64,000 nucleotides of DNA. It comes from Hydrogenoanaerobacterium saccharovorans (lineage in GTDB: Bacteria; Bacillota; Clostridia; Oscillospirales; Ruminococcaceae). Shown here piece by piece: positions 45,697-53,658 of this stretch; position 1 is the first letter of the stretch; the number at the start of each line of letters is the position of its first letter. The notes under the pieces were generated by a model, which saw only the letters and a program-made list of their open reading frames with translations, did no database searches and was not told the origin of the DNA. Position numbers and translations under genes: made by a program. Location: contig NZ_RKRD01000001.1 in NCBI RefSeq assembly GCF_003814745.1, positions 1,054,001 through 1,118,000 of the forward strand, given 5' to 3'.

Positions 45697-45737
45697 AAAC
45701 AAGTTGCCTGCCGTTTGGCAGGCAGCTTGTTTTTTCT
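45697..45737 (+). terminator. Terminator of the amino acid ABC operon
   Basis: AAACAAGTTGCCTGCC and GGCAGGCAGCTTGTTT form a long stem with one mismatch and a GTTT loop, followed by TTTTTC. Confidence 0.88.
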
Positions 45738-45949
45738 TTGTAAATACGGTCCATAATAATATATAAAACAATAGGATAATGTTTTAGCTAAATTTAACTG
45801 CGTTACCACCTCGTAACATTTCTATGAATAACCTTGAAAAAAACGTCGTTTTGGTGTATAGTAAACGATAGCCATAAATTCTTGAATTGCTTTTTTTGCT
45901 GTGTTGCAGAAAGGCTGAAAGAAAGTATTAATTGAAAGGAGCCGATGCC

Positions 45950-47824
45950 ATGCCTTTAAAGAAAGGTAAGGAGCGGAAAAGTCGAAAATATCCAGCTCCC
46001 CAAAAACCAAATAAAAAAGGCAGACTTTCCACACCGGAACTTCTTGAAATATTCGATTTTATTCTCGATAAATTATATAGATTAGCTTATTATACCGGCG
46101 CACAGATTGTTCGATACGAACGTCGTTTCAATCGCCGTATGGAAATATGGTTGTACCGTTTTAGTGATAAAGTAACAATAAAAAGAAAAAAACATTTTTC
46201 TGCTGTTTCGCGGCATTTAAAAGAAATTTTACGCGATGTTGTTATGCCTATTATCACCACTCGGTCTAAATTTGTGCAATACGGCGAGCGCATTCAAAAA
46301 GCAAAGACATTTGGCAAATCGAAGGCTGCTGCAGAAGTTTTGCGTATTGTATGGGAAGTTATCTGCCTAAATTTGCATGTTATTGGCAGTATCTTAAATT
46401 ATGTTGCGCCTGTTGCTGCAATCATGGTACTTATCGTTACCATCCAGCATTTTAGCAGCTTAACTTTTGCACTTTCAGTCAACTACAGCGGCGAGAACAT
46501 TGGCTATATCAGCAATGAATCCGTTTTTGAAAATGCAGAAAAAGAAGTAAGAAAACGTATTGTATATGAAGAAACTGTACCCCCCAGTACATTGTTTAAG
46601 AGCAATAAAAAAGTTCTTGCAAACTATGTAAATGCGGATGCACAACAAGCAGAATCAAAAAATGAATATTCGCCCATTGTGGCAATGCCCCAGTATACAC
46701 TTGCAGTAGTAACAGAAGATCAACTTACAAAAGAAGATGATTTAACTGACCGTATTATTAAAGCAAGCGGCAGTGAGATAACGCAGGCAAGCGGTTTGTA
46801 TGTTGAAGGTGATTTTAAAGGTGCTTCAACCAATCCTGAATTGGTGCTTGATTCTTTGAATGAAATGCTCGACCACTATAAAACAGAGAGCGAAAACGAG
46901 AAGATTCAATTTGTCAATAAGGTGGAACTCAAAGACGGGTTGTATCCTGCAAAATCGTTGAAAGACATACAAACCATCGAAAGCATGCTGAAAGGCAATG
47001 TTTCGGGAGAAAGTTATTATACGGTAGTAGTGGGAGACTCTCCGTCGCTCATTGCGGACAAGACCGGTGTTCCTCTCAAAGAGCTTACTGCAATGAACCC
47101 CAATCTTTCGGATAATTTCTTGCCGGGTAAACAGCTTTTGGTATCGCGTTCTGTGCCTATGATGAAAATAAAAGCTACCCGTCGCGAAACCTACCAAGAA
47201 GATATTCCGTACAAAACCGAGCGTGTGGATAATGTTAAAATCCTGAAAGGTGTAGAACAAGTTACCACCAACGGCAAAAACGGAGTTATGGAGATTGTTG
47301 CGGATATCACCTATATCGACGGAGTTGCGGTAGAAAAAAACATCGTAAAAGAAACAAAAATTGCTGAACCGCGTACAGAGGTTATATCTGTGGGTACCTA
47401 TGTTCCAAAGGCATCCGGCAACGGAAAATCTACAGGCGGGTTTATCTGGCCGGTTTATTCCTCCGGCAAAAACTACATTTCTTGCCCGATTTGGGGTTAT
47501 TACAACCATACCGGTACCGATATTGCTGCGAACAGCGGCGCACCGGTGGTAGCTTCTATGGGCGGCAGAGTAGTAACAGTTAAATCAAACCGTTACGGTT
47601 ATGGTAAACACATTATTATTGATCATGGCAACGGTGTGACAACGTTGTATGCGCATAATAGTGCACTTTATGTTAGTGTAGGTCAAAATGTACAGCAAGG
47701 ACAAACAATTGCTGCTGTAGGCCGTACCGGTAATGCCAGTGGTAACCATTTGCATTTTGAAATTAGGCAAAACGGTAAATATCAAGACGCAAGAAAGTAT
47801 ATCGGTTACCGAAGCCCGTACTAA
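45950..47824 (+). CDS. Membrane-anchored M23 peptidase with LysM and G5 domains
   Basis: A 624-residue cell-wall enzyme. A basic cytoplasmic tail of about 150 residues precedes one transmembrane helix (VAPVAAIMVLIVTIQHF). Outside lie a linker region, a LysM domain (YYTVVVGDSPSLIADKTGV), a G5 domain (EDIPYKTERVDNVKILKG) and a C-terminal M23 peptidase with zinc motifs YYNHTGTDIAANSGAPV and GNHLHFEIRQNG. It probably cleaves peptidoglycan cross-links. ATG 45950 follows GAAAGGAG; TTG 45932 is the alternative. The long basic tail is unusual. Confidence 0.9.
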   Translation: MPLKKGKERKSRKYPAPQKPNKKGRLSTPELLEIFDFILDKLYRLAYYTGAQIVRYERRFNRRMEIWLYRFSDKVTIKRKKHFSAVSRHLKEILRDVVMPIITTRSKFVQYGERIQKAKTFGKSKAAAEVLRIVWEVICLNLHVIGSILNYVAPVAAIMVLIVTIQHFSSLTFALSVNYSGENIGYISNESVFENAEKEVRKRIVYEETVPPSTLFKSNKKVLANYVNADAQQAESKNEYSPIVAMPQYTLAVVTEDQLTKEDDLTDRIIKASGSEITQASGLYVEGDFKGASTNPELVLDSLNEMLDHYKTESENEKIQFVNKVELKDGLYPAKSLKDIQTIESMLKGNVSGESYYTVVVGDSPSLIADKTGVPLKELTAMNPNLSDNFLPGKQLLVSRSVPMMKIKATRRETYQEDIPYKTERVDNVKILKGVEQVTTNGKNGVMEIVADITYIDGVAVEKNIVKETKIAEPRTEVISVGTYVPKASGNGKSTGGFIWPVYSSGKNYISCPIWGYYNHTGTDIAANSGAPVVASMGGRVVTVKSNRYGYGKHIIIDHGNGVTTLYAHNSALYVSVGQNVQQGQTIAAVGRTGNASGNHLHFEIRQNGKYQDARKYIGYRSPY

Positions 47825-47832
47825 ATTCATGG

Positions 47833-47870
47833 TTAAGAAACCCTCATTTGATGAAATGGGGGTTTCCTTA
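47833..47870 (+). terminator. Terminator after the M23 peptidase gene
   Basis: TAAGGAAACCCCCATTT-type complement: TTAAGAAACCCTCATTT pairs with AAATGGGGGTTTCCTTAA around a GATG loop, followed by TTTTC. Two internal mismatches are tolerated. Confidence 0.78.
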
Positions 47871-48194
47871 ATTTTCACAAATATATTACAATTTGGGGAA
47901 AATTTAATTGTGCATCTTGCCAAATTTGTGTACCCGTGATATACTGTGTAAGGTTTTAAGGTAATATAATCGCTTTTGGCTTTACTATGCGTTTTTTCGT
48001 TATTTTTTTCGACAAAACAAACCAAATTCAGCAGCCAATAAATATCGTTGGTGCTCGCTTTTAATTTGGGGTAAAAGGTGATATAATATTACTGTTAAAC
48101 ATTTTATAGACAACGTAAAAAGGCGGTGTAAACGCGGCCTTTTTCAATGACTATTCACTTTTATTTGAGTATGATATATAAGGAGAGTGCCGCG
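47871..48194. other. Intergenic region upstream of murA
   Basis: About 320 AT-rich bases with two TATAAT-like elements (near 47964 and 48082) and one perfect Spo0A-box-like TTCGACA at 48008-48014. No coding frame with a ribosome binding site was found except the murA start itself. Confidence 0.5.
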
Positions 48195-49478
48195 TTGGAA
48201 AAATTTATCGTTGAGGGCGGCGCACGCTTACAAGGTGAGGTTGAGATAAGCGGAGCGAAAAATGCAGCGGTAGCCATTATTCCTGCTGTAATTCTGGCGG
48301 ATGAACCCTGTGTCATTGAAAATATTCCAAGCATCAGTGATGTTTCTATTCTTTTTAAAATTTTAAGCGAAATGGGCGCGAAAATTCGTCCAATTAACGG
48401 TTCCTCAGTTGAAATTGATGCGACTCAAAATATCTCCCCTACAGTACCGTATGAACTGGCACGCAATATGCGCGCATCCTATTATTTTCTCGGTGCTCTT
48501 CTCGGCAAATACAATAAAGCAGAGGTATCTATGCCAGGAGGGTGCGACTTTGGTGTACGGCCTATCGACCAACACATTAAAGGCTTTGAGTCTCTGGGCG
48601 CTACCGTGTCGGTAGATCATGGGATGATTGATGCCAGAACCGATTGCCTGATGGGCGGACACATTTATTTTGATGTTGTTTCGGTAGGGGCAACTATTAA
48701 TGTTATGCTGGCGGCGGTAAAAGCAAAAGGGCTTACCATACTTGAAAATGTGGCAAAAGAGCCGCATATTGTAGACCTTGCAAACTTTTTAAACTCTATG
48801 GGTGCCGATATCCGCGGTGCGGGTACTGATGTCATAAAAATTCATGGCGTTGATTTTTTAAGAGGGACAACCTATTCGATTATTCCTGACCAGATTGAAG
48901 CGGGCACTTATATGGTGGCGGCCGCTGCAACCTGTGGAGATGTGTTGATTAAAAATGTGATACCAAAGCATTTGGAATCGATATCTGCAAAGCTGATTAA
49001 AGCAGGCGTCAGTGTAGTAGAATTTGACGACTCTATACGTATCAGCCGTAAAGGTACGCTTGAAAAAATTTCACTTAAAACCATGCCTCATCCTGGTTTT
49101 CCAACCGATATGCAGCCTCAAATGACTACGCTGCTGACCGTTGCATCCGGTACTAGTATTGTTACCGAAGGTGTGTGGGATAACCGCTTTAAATATGTGG
49201 ATGAACTAAGGCGTATGGGCGCAAATATTCAAGTTGACGGCAAGGTTGCTGTCATAGAGGGTGTTGCATCATTAACTGCAGCACCGGTAAAAGCAACCGA
49301 TTTGCGAGCCGGTGCAGCGATGCTGATTGCAGCTTTAATGGCTCATGGTACCACCGAGATTGAAGAAATCCACCATATTGAGCGTGGTTATGAGAATATT
49401 ATTGAAAAACTGCGAGAGCTTGGTGCAAATATCAAAAAAGTAGAAGTTCCCGATGCCATTATAGAAAAAGCAATTTGA
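48195..49478 (+). CDS. murA: UDP-N-acetylglucosamine 1-carboxyvinyltransferase
   Basis: MurA transfers enolpyruvate to UDP-GlcNAc, the first committed step of peptidoglycan synthesis. The 427 residues contain GGARLQGEVEISGAKNAA near 6-23 and MPGGCDFGVRPIDQHIKGFE with the catalytic, fosfomycin-reactive Cys, then DQIEAGTYMVAAA. The start is TTG 48195 with AAGGAG 9 bases upstream; the frame is open to 48147 but the extra N-terminus does not match the family. Confidence 0.96.
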   Translation: MEKFIVEGGARLQGEVEISGAKNAAVAIIPAVILADEPCVIENIPSISDVSILFKILSEMGAKIRPINGSSVEIDATQNISPTVPYELARNMRASYYFLGALLGKYNKAEVSMPGGCDFGVRPIDQHIKGFESLGATVSVDHGMIDARTDCLMGGHIYFDVVSVGATINVMLAAVKAKGLTILENVAKEPHIVDLANFLNSMGADIRGAGTDVIKIHGVDFLRGTTYSIIPDQIEAGTYMVAAAATCGDVLIKNVIPKHLESISAKLIKAGVSVVEFDDSIRISRKGTLEKISLKTMPHPGFPTDMQPQMTTLLTVASGTSIVTEGVWDNRFKYVDELRRMGANIQVDGKVAVIEGVASLTAAPVKATDLRAGAAMLIAALMAHGTTEIEEIHHIERGYENIIEKLRELGANIKKVEVPDAIIEKAI

Positions 49479-49483
49479 TTTAG

Positions 49484-49513
49484 AAAAGGCACTTTTCGAA
49501 GTGCCTTTTTTAG
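49484..49513 (+). terminator. murA terminator
   Basis: AAAAGGCACTT and AAGTGCCTTTT form a perfect stem with a short loop and a T tail. It lies 6 bases after murA and before walJ. Confidence 0.85.
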
Positions 49514-49534
49514 TGGACTGAAAGGATATAGATT

Positions 49535-50326
49535 ATGGCGAGATTTTTTACTGTTGCCAGCGGCAGCAGTGGCAACAGTGCTTATGTCGGCAGCAGTGAA
49601 GCAGGTATTTTGGTTGATGCAGGCATCAGCTGCAAAGGTATAGTAACCGGATTATGCGAACGCGAGATACCTCTTGAGCATGTCAAAGCGATTTTTATTA
49701 CTCATGAGCATATTGACCACATCCGAGGTTTAAAAGTTTTGCTAAAAAAATTGAAAGTACCGGTTTATGCCAGTACAAAGGTGTTGGATTATTTACTTAC
49801 AAATGAATGCGTTCCGCCGGGTGCACTGTTAGAAACAATTGATAACTGTACTGTAAACGTCGCAGAAATGGAAATTACAAGTTTTCGTACATCCCACGAC
49901 AGTGTACATAGTTTGGGGTTTCGTATACATACAGCAGATGATCGGCTTATTGGCATATCAACAGACTTAGGGTTTATAAGCGATACCGTTCAAAACGGAA
50001 TTTGCGGATGCGACTTGGTGCTGTTGGAATCCAACTACGAAACAAGTATGCTTATGAACGGCGCGTACCCTTATTTTTTGAAAAAACGTATTTCCGGTAA
50101 AGAAGGCCACCTTTCCAACGAAGATTGTGCAACCCTACTGCCGCAGCTTGTCCGTAACGGTACTACGCGCATAGTTTTGGCGCATCTAAGCAAAGAAAAT
50201 AATATGCCTGACCTTGCATATCAAACGTCTTTAAACGGGCTTACAGCCGCGCAGATGACGGAGGGGAAAGACTTTGTCTTAACCGTTGCAAAACGCAGCG
50301 AAACCGGTGATATGATAATTCTGTAG
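49535..50326 (+). CDS. walJ: MBL-fold metallo-hydrolase, WalJ/YycJ family
   Basis: A 263-residue metallo-beta-lactamase-fold protein with the zinc motif FITHEHIDHIRGL near residues 52-64. The N-terminal VASGSSGNSAYVGS and ISTDLGFISDTVQ segments mark the YycJ/WalJ group, exonuclease-like proteins linked to cell-wall and DNA-repair coordination. The next gene is rlmH, the classic walJ-rlmH neighbourhood of Firmicutes, but the walKR genes are absent here. Confidence 0.88.
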   Translation: MARFFTVASGSSGNSAYVGSSEAGILVDAGISCKGIVTGLCEREIPLEHVKAIFITHEHIDHIRGLKVLLKKLKVPVYASTKVLDYLLTNECVPPGALLETIDNCTVNVAEMEITSFRTSHDSVHSLGFRIHTADDRLIGISTDLGFISDTVQNGICGCDLVLLESNYETSMLMNGAYPYFLKKRISGKEGHLSNEDCATLLPQLVRNGTTRIVLAHLSKENNMPDLAYQTSLNGLTAAQMTEGKDFVLTVAKRSETGDMIIL

Positions 50327-50336
50327 GAGAACAAAC

Positions 50337-50819
50337 ATGGTAAATGTAACGTTGATTTGTGTGGGAAAATTAAAAGAAAAATATCTGCGCGACGGTTGTG
50401 CAGAATATATCAAGCGTTTACAGACTTTTTGTAAAATTAATGTTATTGAAATTGATGAGGTGCGCTTACCAGATAATCCATCCGCTGCACAAATTTCGGC
50501 TTGCATTGAAAACGAGGGCAAACGCATAACTGCCAAGCTACCATCAGGTGCTCACTTAATTACGATGTGTATAGAGGGTAAGCCATTGGATTCTGTTGAA
50601 CTTTCACAGACAATCCATAAAGTAGGTGTAAGCGGTGTTAGCAGTTTTGCTTTTGTTATTGGCGGTTCTTACGGTTTGTGTGAAAAAGTCAAAGAACAAT
50701 CGCACCTTCGTCTGTCAATGTCTAAAATGACGTTTCCCCATCAATTTGCAAGAATGATGCTTTTAGAACAAATTTATCGTGCATTCCACATTATCAATAA
50801 CGGGAAATACCATAAATAG
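50337..50819 (+). CDS. rlmH: 23S rRNA pseudouridine-1915 N3-methyltransferase
   Basis: A 160-residue SPOUT methyltransferase. VTLICVGKLKEKYLRDGCAEY at the start, the deep-knot FVIGGSYGLCEKV and the C-terminal HQFARMMLLEQIYRAF are highly conserved RlmH motifs. It modifies pseudouridine 1915 in helix 69 of 23S rRNA on 70S ribosomes. TAGGAG precedes the ATG. It follows walJ by 10 bases. Confidence 0.95.
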   Translation: MVNVTLICVGKLKEKYLRDGCAEYIKRLQTFCKINVIEIDEVRLPDNPSAAQISACIENEGKRITAKLPSGAHLITMCIEGKPLDSVELSQTIHKVGVSGVSSFAFVIGGSYGLCEKVKEQSHLRLSMSKMTFPHQFARMMLLEQIYRAFHIINNGKYHK

Positions 50820-50857
50820 CGAATTCGAAATTATTTTAATATTTTTTGAAAAAACAC

Positions 50858-50886
50858 TTGCTTTTTCTGAATATATTAGGTATAAT
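50858..50886 (+). promoter_or_regulatory. Promoter of the tRNA-Ser gene
   Basis: TTGCTT (50858-50863), a 17-base spacer and TATAAT (50881-50886). Transcription would begin near 50893, ahead of a GCGC hairpin and the tRNA. Confidence 0.75.
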
Positions 50887-50930
50887 AATTAAGCGCTCTA
50901 AGAAAGCGCAAACCGTAAACCACAACAGTT

Positions 50931-51021
50931 GGAGAGCTGGCTGAGTGGTCGAAGGCGCACGATTGGAAATCGTGTGTACGTTAATAGCGTACCTAGGGTT
51001 CAAATCCCTAGCTCTCCGCCA
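50931..51021 (+). tRNA. tRNA-Ser (anticodon GGA)
   Basis: A type II tRNA. GGAGAGC pairs with GCTCTCC as the acceptor stem, the anticodon loop is ATTGGAAAT with anticodon GGA, a long variable arm (TGTACGTTAATAGCGTACC) is present, and GGTTCAAATCC forms the T arm. CCA is encoded at 51019-51021. It reads UCC/UCU serine codons. It flanks a leftward tyrosine integrase, so its 3' end is the likely attachment site of the element. Confidence 0.96.
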
Positions 51022-51026
51022 AAGCG

Positions 51027-51072
51027 AACCGCTTGACAAAAGCCGATGAATGGCTTAGTCAAGCGGTTTTTT
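51027..51072 (+). terminator. tRNA-Ser terminator with nested hairpin
   Basis: AACCGCTTGAC (51027-51037) pairs perfectly with GTCAAGCGGTT (51058-51068), followed by TTTT. A second stem AGCC/GGCT lies within the loop. Confidence 0.85.
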
Positions 51073-51127
51073 CGTGTTTTTTAAGTTTTTTTGAGTGTCT
51101 CATTTTTGCCCATTTTTACCCCAAAAA

Positions 51128-51160
51128 TACACAGTAAATACACAGTAAATACACAGTAAA
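51128..51160. repeat. Three tandem 11-bp repeats next to the integrase
   Basis: TACACAGTAAA occurs three times without interruption (51128-51138, 51139-51149, 51150-51160), ending 2 bases before the integrase stop. Directly repeated short sequences beside an integrase gene can be recombinase arm sites; this is inferred from position. Confidence 0.7.
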
Positions 51161-51162
51161 AT

Positions 51163-52269
51163 TCATCCGTTGAAGTTATTTAGGATTTCAGCAGTTTTTT
51201 CTTTTCGCGAAGAACGGATGTGGGTATAAATATCACGAGTGACAGAAATATTTGCATGACCTAAAAGTTCTTGCGCATCCTTTTCATTAATCCCGGCTTC
51301 GAATAAAATGGTTGCATAGGCATGGCGCAGCTGATGAGGCGTAACTGAAATTTTGCAAAGTTCGCAATAATCTGCCCATAGCTTTTTAAATTGCGTGTCC
51401 TTAAACAACGTCTTCTTATCTTTTCCAAATAAATAGTCGTTCTTCTTGCCTTTAGGGAGTTTTTTAGCTAATTTGTCCAGCAGGGGAATAGTTCTGTTTC
51501 CCGCTTCTGTTTTTGGCTGTTTGATATGAGGTTGATTGCTTTCAAAATAAACAGATTTTTCTATCTTTATGATTTTGTTATTGAAATCGATATCTTTAAA
51601 TTGCAGTGCCAGTGCTTCGCCCTTTCGGCAGCCGGTGTAAAGCAAAAAATAAGGGAACAGTCCAAACGGAGCATCGACATTGTTTTTTATTTTTTGTATA
51701 TCTTCATCGCTGGGCATGCTACGCTTCTTTTTTGATAGGTTCTTAGGGATTGAAACATTTTCGCACGGGTTGAAGTCGATGTCTCCATCAACGGTAGCTT
51801 TTGTGAAAATTAAATTTAAAACCAAAAGCTGTGTGCGCACCGTTTTTTGTGCCCGCCCACCGCCTTGTTTTGAGAATTTAACAATAAACGATTTTATATC
51901 ATTCGGCTTAATTTGTTTGATATACTCACCATCAAACCATTCAAGGGCTCTGTAGTATGCGGGCTTGTAGCTAATTTGAGTATTGTACTCAATCGTATCA
52001 AAGTGTTCCTCTTTCCAATCCTCGGCAATCTCTTTAAAAGTCGAGCCCTTTTCCTCTGTTTCTTTATAACCAATCATCCTATCATATACTTCGGATTCGG
52101 TTTTGCCCCTAAATGCTACGCGCTTGCCGTTTATAAGTTTTATTGTTTCGTAGAGCCCATCTGGTCGTCGATACATCTTTTTCTTTTTGTCTCTTTTTTG
52201 CGCGGCCCCGCAATACATACAGTACACGCTTTTATCCGGTATTTTTTCATTACACTTTTTACATTTCAT
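51163..52269 (-). CDS. int: Tyrosine recombinase (integrase) with N-terminal zinc ribbon
   Basis: A 368-residue phage/ICE-type integrase. An unusual N-terminal zinc ribbon (MKCKKCNEKIPDKSVYCMYC) precedes an arm-binding region, a SAM-like core-binding domain (about 70-155) and the catalytic domain. Catalytic residues are in YTGCRKGEALAL (Arg), HQLRHAYAT (His-x-x-Arg) and LGHANISVTRDIYTH (His and Tyr). It lies next to tRNA-Ser, the presumed attB. ATG 52269 has AAAAGGA about 11 bases upstream; ATG 52281 overlaps that site. Confidence 0.95.
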   Translation of the reverse strand: MKCKKCNEKIPDKSVYCMYCGAAQKRDKKKKMYRRPDGLYETIKLINGKRVAFRGKTESEVYDRMIGYKETEEKGSTFKEIAEDWKEEHFDTIEYNTQISYKPAYYRALEWFDGEYIKQIKPNDIKSFIVKFSKQGGGRAQKTVRTQLLVLNLIFTKATVDGDIDFNPCENVSIPKNLSKKKRSMPSDEDIQKIKNNVDAPFGLFPYFLLYTGCRKGEALALQFKDIDFNNKIIKIEKSVYFESNQPHIKQPKTEAGNRTIPLLDKLAKKLPKGKKNDYLFGKDKKTLFKDTQFKKLWADYCELCKISVTPHQLRHAYATILFEAGINEKDAQELLGHANISVTRDIYTHIRSSRKEKTAEILNNFNG

Positions 52270-52297
52270 TGATTTACACATCCTTTTATGGTACTAT
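52269..52297 (+). promoter_or_regulatory. Rightward promoter in the int-immA gap
   Basis: TTGATT (52269-52274), 17 bases and TACTAT (52292-52297). It faces away from int and toward the hairpin terminator at 52345-52381, with no gene between. It would drive the short RNA annotated at 52303-52382. Confidence 0.5.
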
Positions 52298-52302
52298 AAA
52301 AG

Positions 52303-52382
52303 GGCAGAATTGCCCCTTGTTTAGCGATGAGAGGGTTTTGCGTTGACCGTTCGAGGGTCGGATCTCGAGCGGTCTTTTTTTA
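52303..52382 (+). ncRNA. Candidate small RNA of about 80 nt
   Basis: A promoter-like element and an 11-bp intrinsic terminator enclose about 80 bases on the plus strand, between two leftward genes. A first hairpin GGGCA/TGCCC is at about 52302-52316 and the terminator stem is at 52345-52374 with seven Ts. No ribosome binding site is present. The two structures and the promoter argue for a small RNA; alternatively the hairpin only blocks readthrough from outside. Confidence 0.4.
52345..52381 (+). terminator. Plus-strand intrinsic terminator between leftward genes
   Basis: GACCGTTCGAG (52345-52355) pairs with CTCGAGCGGTC (52364-52374), with one G-T pair and an 8-base loop, followed by seven Ts. 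The T tail is only on the plus-strand side, opposite to the flanking genes. Confidence 0.75.
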
Positions 52383-52811
52383 TTGTAAAGATTTAATTTT
52401 ATATTCTACAAGAGACTCACTTAAATTCAGACATTGTGCTATTTGCGGAATGGTAAAGCATAAAAATTCTTTGAAGCTTTCATCAGGATAGAGAAGTTCT
52501 GTCGCAAATCGGTTTGCTTGTATTTCTAGTTTGTTAACTGAGAAAAAAGTCCGCTCTCTTAAAAATGGAGTGTTCAAATTTGGATGCAATATAGAATGAC
52601 CTAATTCGTGCGCACAGGTAAAGAACTGTTGGCGCTCATCTATATCACAATTGATATGAATAATCTTTTGCCTGTAAGCATGTTGATAATAACCACGTAT
52701 AGTTCCCAGTTGTTCAAACACAATACTGATTCCCATTGTTTTAGCAATTTCAAAAGGGTCACGAGCATCATGTTGTTTGCAAAGTCGATTGACAATGCCT
52801 TTGATGTCCAT
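52380..52811 (-). CDS. ImmA/IrrE-type metallopeptidase
   Basis: A 143-residue zinc peptidase. The HExxH motif is CAHELGHSILHPNLN near residues 66-80. ImmA proteins cleave the immunity repressor of ICEs and prophages on induction. The gene follows the repressor gene (52830-53489) by 18 bases on the same strand, the classical immA-immR arrangement. The start is ATG 52811 behind an AGGAGCGATG-type site. Confidence 0.88.
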   Translation of the reverse strand: MDIKGIVNRLCKQHDARDPFEIAKTMGISIVFEQLGTIRGYYQHAYRQKIIHINCDIDERQQFFTCAHELGHSILHPNLNTPFLRERTFFSVNKLEIQANRFATELLYPDESFKEFLCFTIPQIAQCLNLSESLVEYKIKSLQ

Positions 52812-52829
52812 AGCATCGCTCCTATTTAA

Positions 52830-53489
52830 TTACTTATATTTTTTAGGTGTGAATTTTTGTTTGGCTATTTTTTTACTCATTTCAAGCCCGTTTTTAAGGC
52901 TTGCGGTTAAAAGCTCTTTAGTAATATCGTCAAGTGGTTCACCATCAAACATTAAACCATCCTGTGAATTTTCTAATTGCTCTAGTGTTTCATGTAATTT
53001 TTTAGCTATATCACGCTCATCCTTTTCAGTAAGGGTGGGCGTGTTTTTTGTATCTGTTTTTCCAATAAGGTAATCTACGCCTACTTCAAAGTAATTTGCA
53101 ATCTTAGTAGCGTTTTCAACAGATAAAGATTTGGTAAGACCCATTTTTAGGTCAGTAATTGTTGCTCGACTAACACCAGTGTCTTTGCACATTTTAGATA
53201 TGCTGATATTTCCTTTTTTCTCGCAAAGTGACGCAATTACATCGTACATATTTTTATCAGGACAACCAGAATCCTCTAAAACTTCACCAAGCAGATAGCT
53301 TAAAGAAACCCCTAAGATTTGAGCATACTCATTAGCTGTTGTAATTTTAGGAGTCCGCAAACCAGTCTCATATCTACTAATTACCTGCTTAGATGTTTTT
53401 AAAAGGTCAGCAAACTCTTCTTGTGACATTTTGCGCTCTAAACGAATCTTTTTTAACTGGGAACCAAATTGATTCAAAAGATTATCCAT
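52830..53489 (-). CDS. Repressor with two helix-turn-helix domains
   Basis: A 219-residue protein. Residues about 8-62 are a Xre/CI-type HTH (QLKKIRLERKMSQEEFADLL; KQVISRYETG). Residues about 78-132 look like a second, diverged HTH (ISISKMCKDTGVSRATITDL). The C-terminus is charged and helical, without the usual LexA/CI peptidase domain. With the ImmA-like partner and the four operators around it, it is the lysogeny-type repressor. ATG 53489 has AAGGTGG 8 bases upstream. Confidence 0.85.
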   Translation of the reverse strand: MDNLLNQFGSQLKKIRLERKMSQEEFADLLKTSKQVISRYETGLRTPKITTANEYAQILGVSLSYLLGEVLEDSGCPDKNMYDVIASLCEKKGNISISKMCKDTGVSRATITDLKMGLTKSLSVENATKIANYFEVGVDYLIGKTDTKNTPTLTEKDERDIAKKLHETLEQLENSQDGLMFDGEPLDDITKELLTASLKNGLEMSKKIAKQKFTPKKYK

Positions 53490-53533
53490 GTTTACAACCA
53501 CCTTCAATTACTATATTTCAATTAAAACACATC

Positions 53534-53554
53534 TTGTCACCAAAATCAAGACAA
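53534..53554. promoter_or_regulatory. Operator O1
   Basis: TTGTCACCAAAATCAAGACAA is a near-palindrome sharing the TTGTCACCAAA half with O3 and O4. It lies just upstream of the repressor gene and overlaps its likely leftward promoter. Confidence 0.6.
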
Positions 53555-53575
53555 ATTGCAAAACATTAAAGAAAT

Positions 53576-53596
53576 TTGTTGCCAAATGGTTGACAT
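53576..53596. promoter_or_regulatory. Operator O2 over the rightward -35 box
   Basis: TTGTTGCCAAATGGTTGACAT is an imperfect palindrome that contains the TTGACA -35 box of the rightward promoter. A repressor bound here would block RNA polymerase. Confidence 0.65.
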
Positions 53597-53618
53597 AACT
53601 TGAAGTAATAGCTATAAT
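53590..53618 (+). promoter_or_regulatory. Rightward early promoter
   Basis: TTGACA (53590-53595), 17 bases and TATAAT (53613-53618): a perfect vegetative consensus. It is flanked on both sides by operators O2 and O3 and drives the Cro-like gene and the following early genes. Confidence 0.85.
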
Positions 53619-53622
53619 GAAA

Positions 53623-53643
53623 TTGTCACCAAATGAGCAACAA
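53623..53643. promoter_or_regulatory. Operator O3 downstream of the rightward promoter
   Basis: TTGTCACCAAATGAGCAACAA is an imperfect palindrome with the same halves as O1, O2 and O4. It covers the transcription start region of the early promoter. Confidence 0.65.
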
Positions 53644-53658
53644 AAGGAGGCGAGAAAT

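Noticed and set aside
51128..51160. Tandem repeats beside int as a CRISPR array
   Set aside because: Units are 11 bp with no spacers and no cas genes are present.
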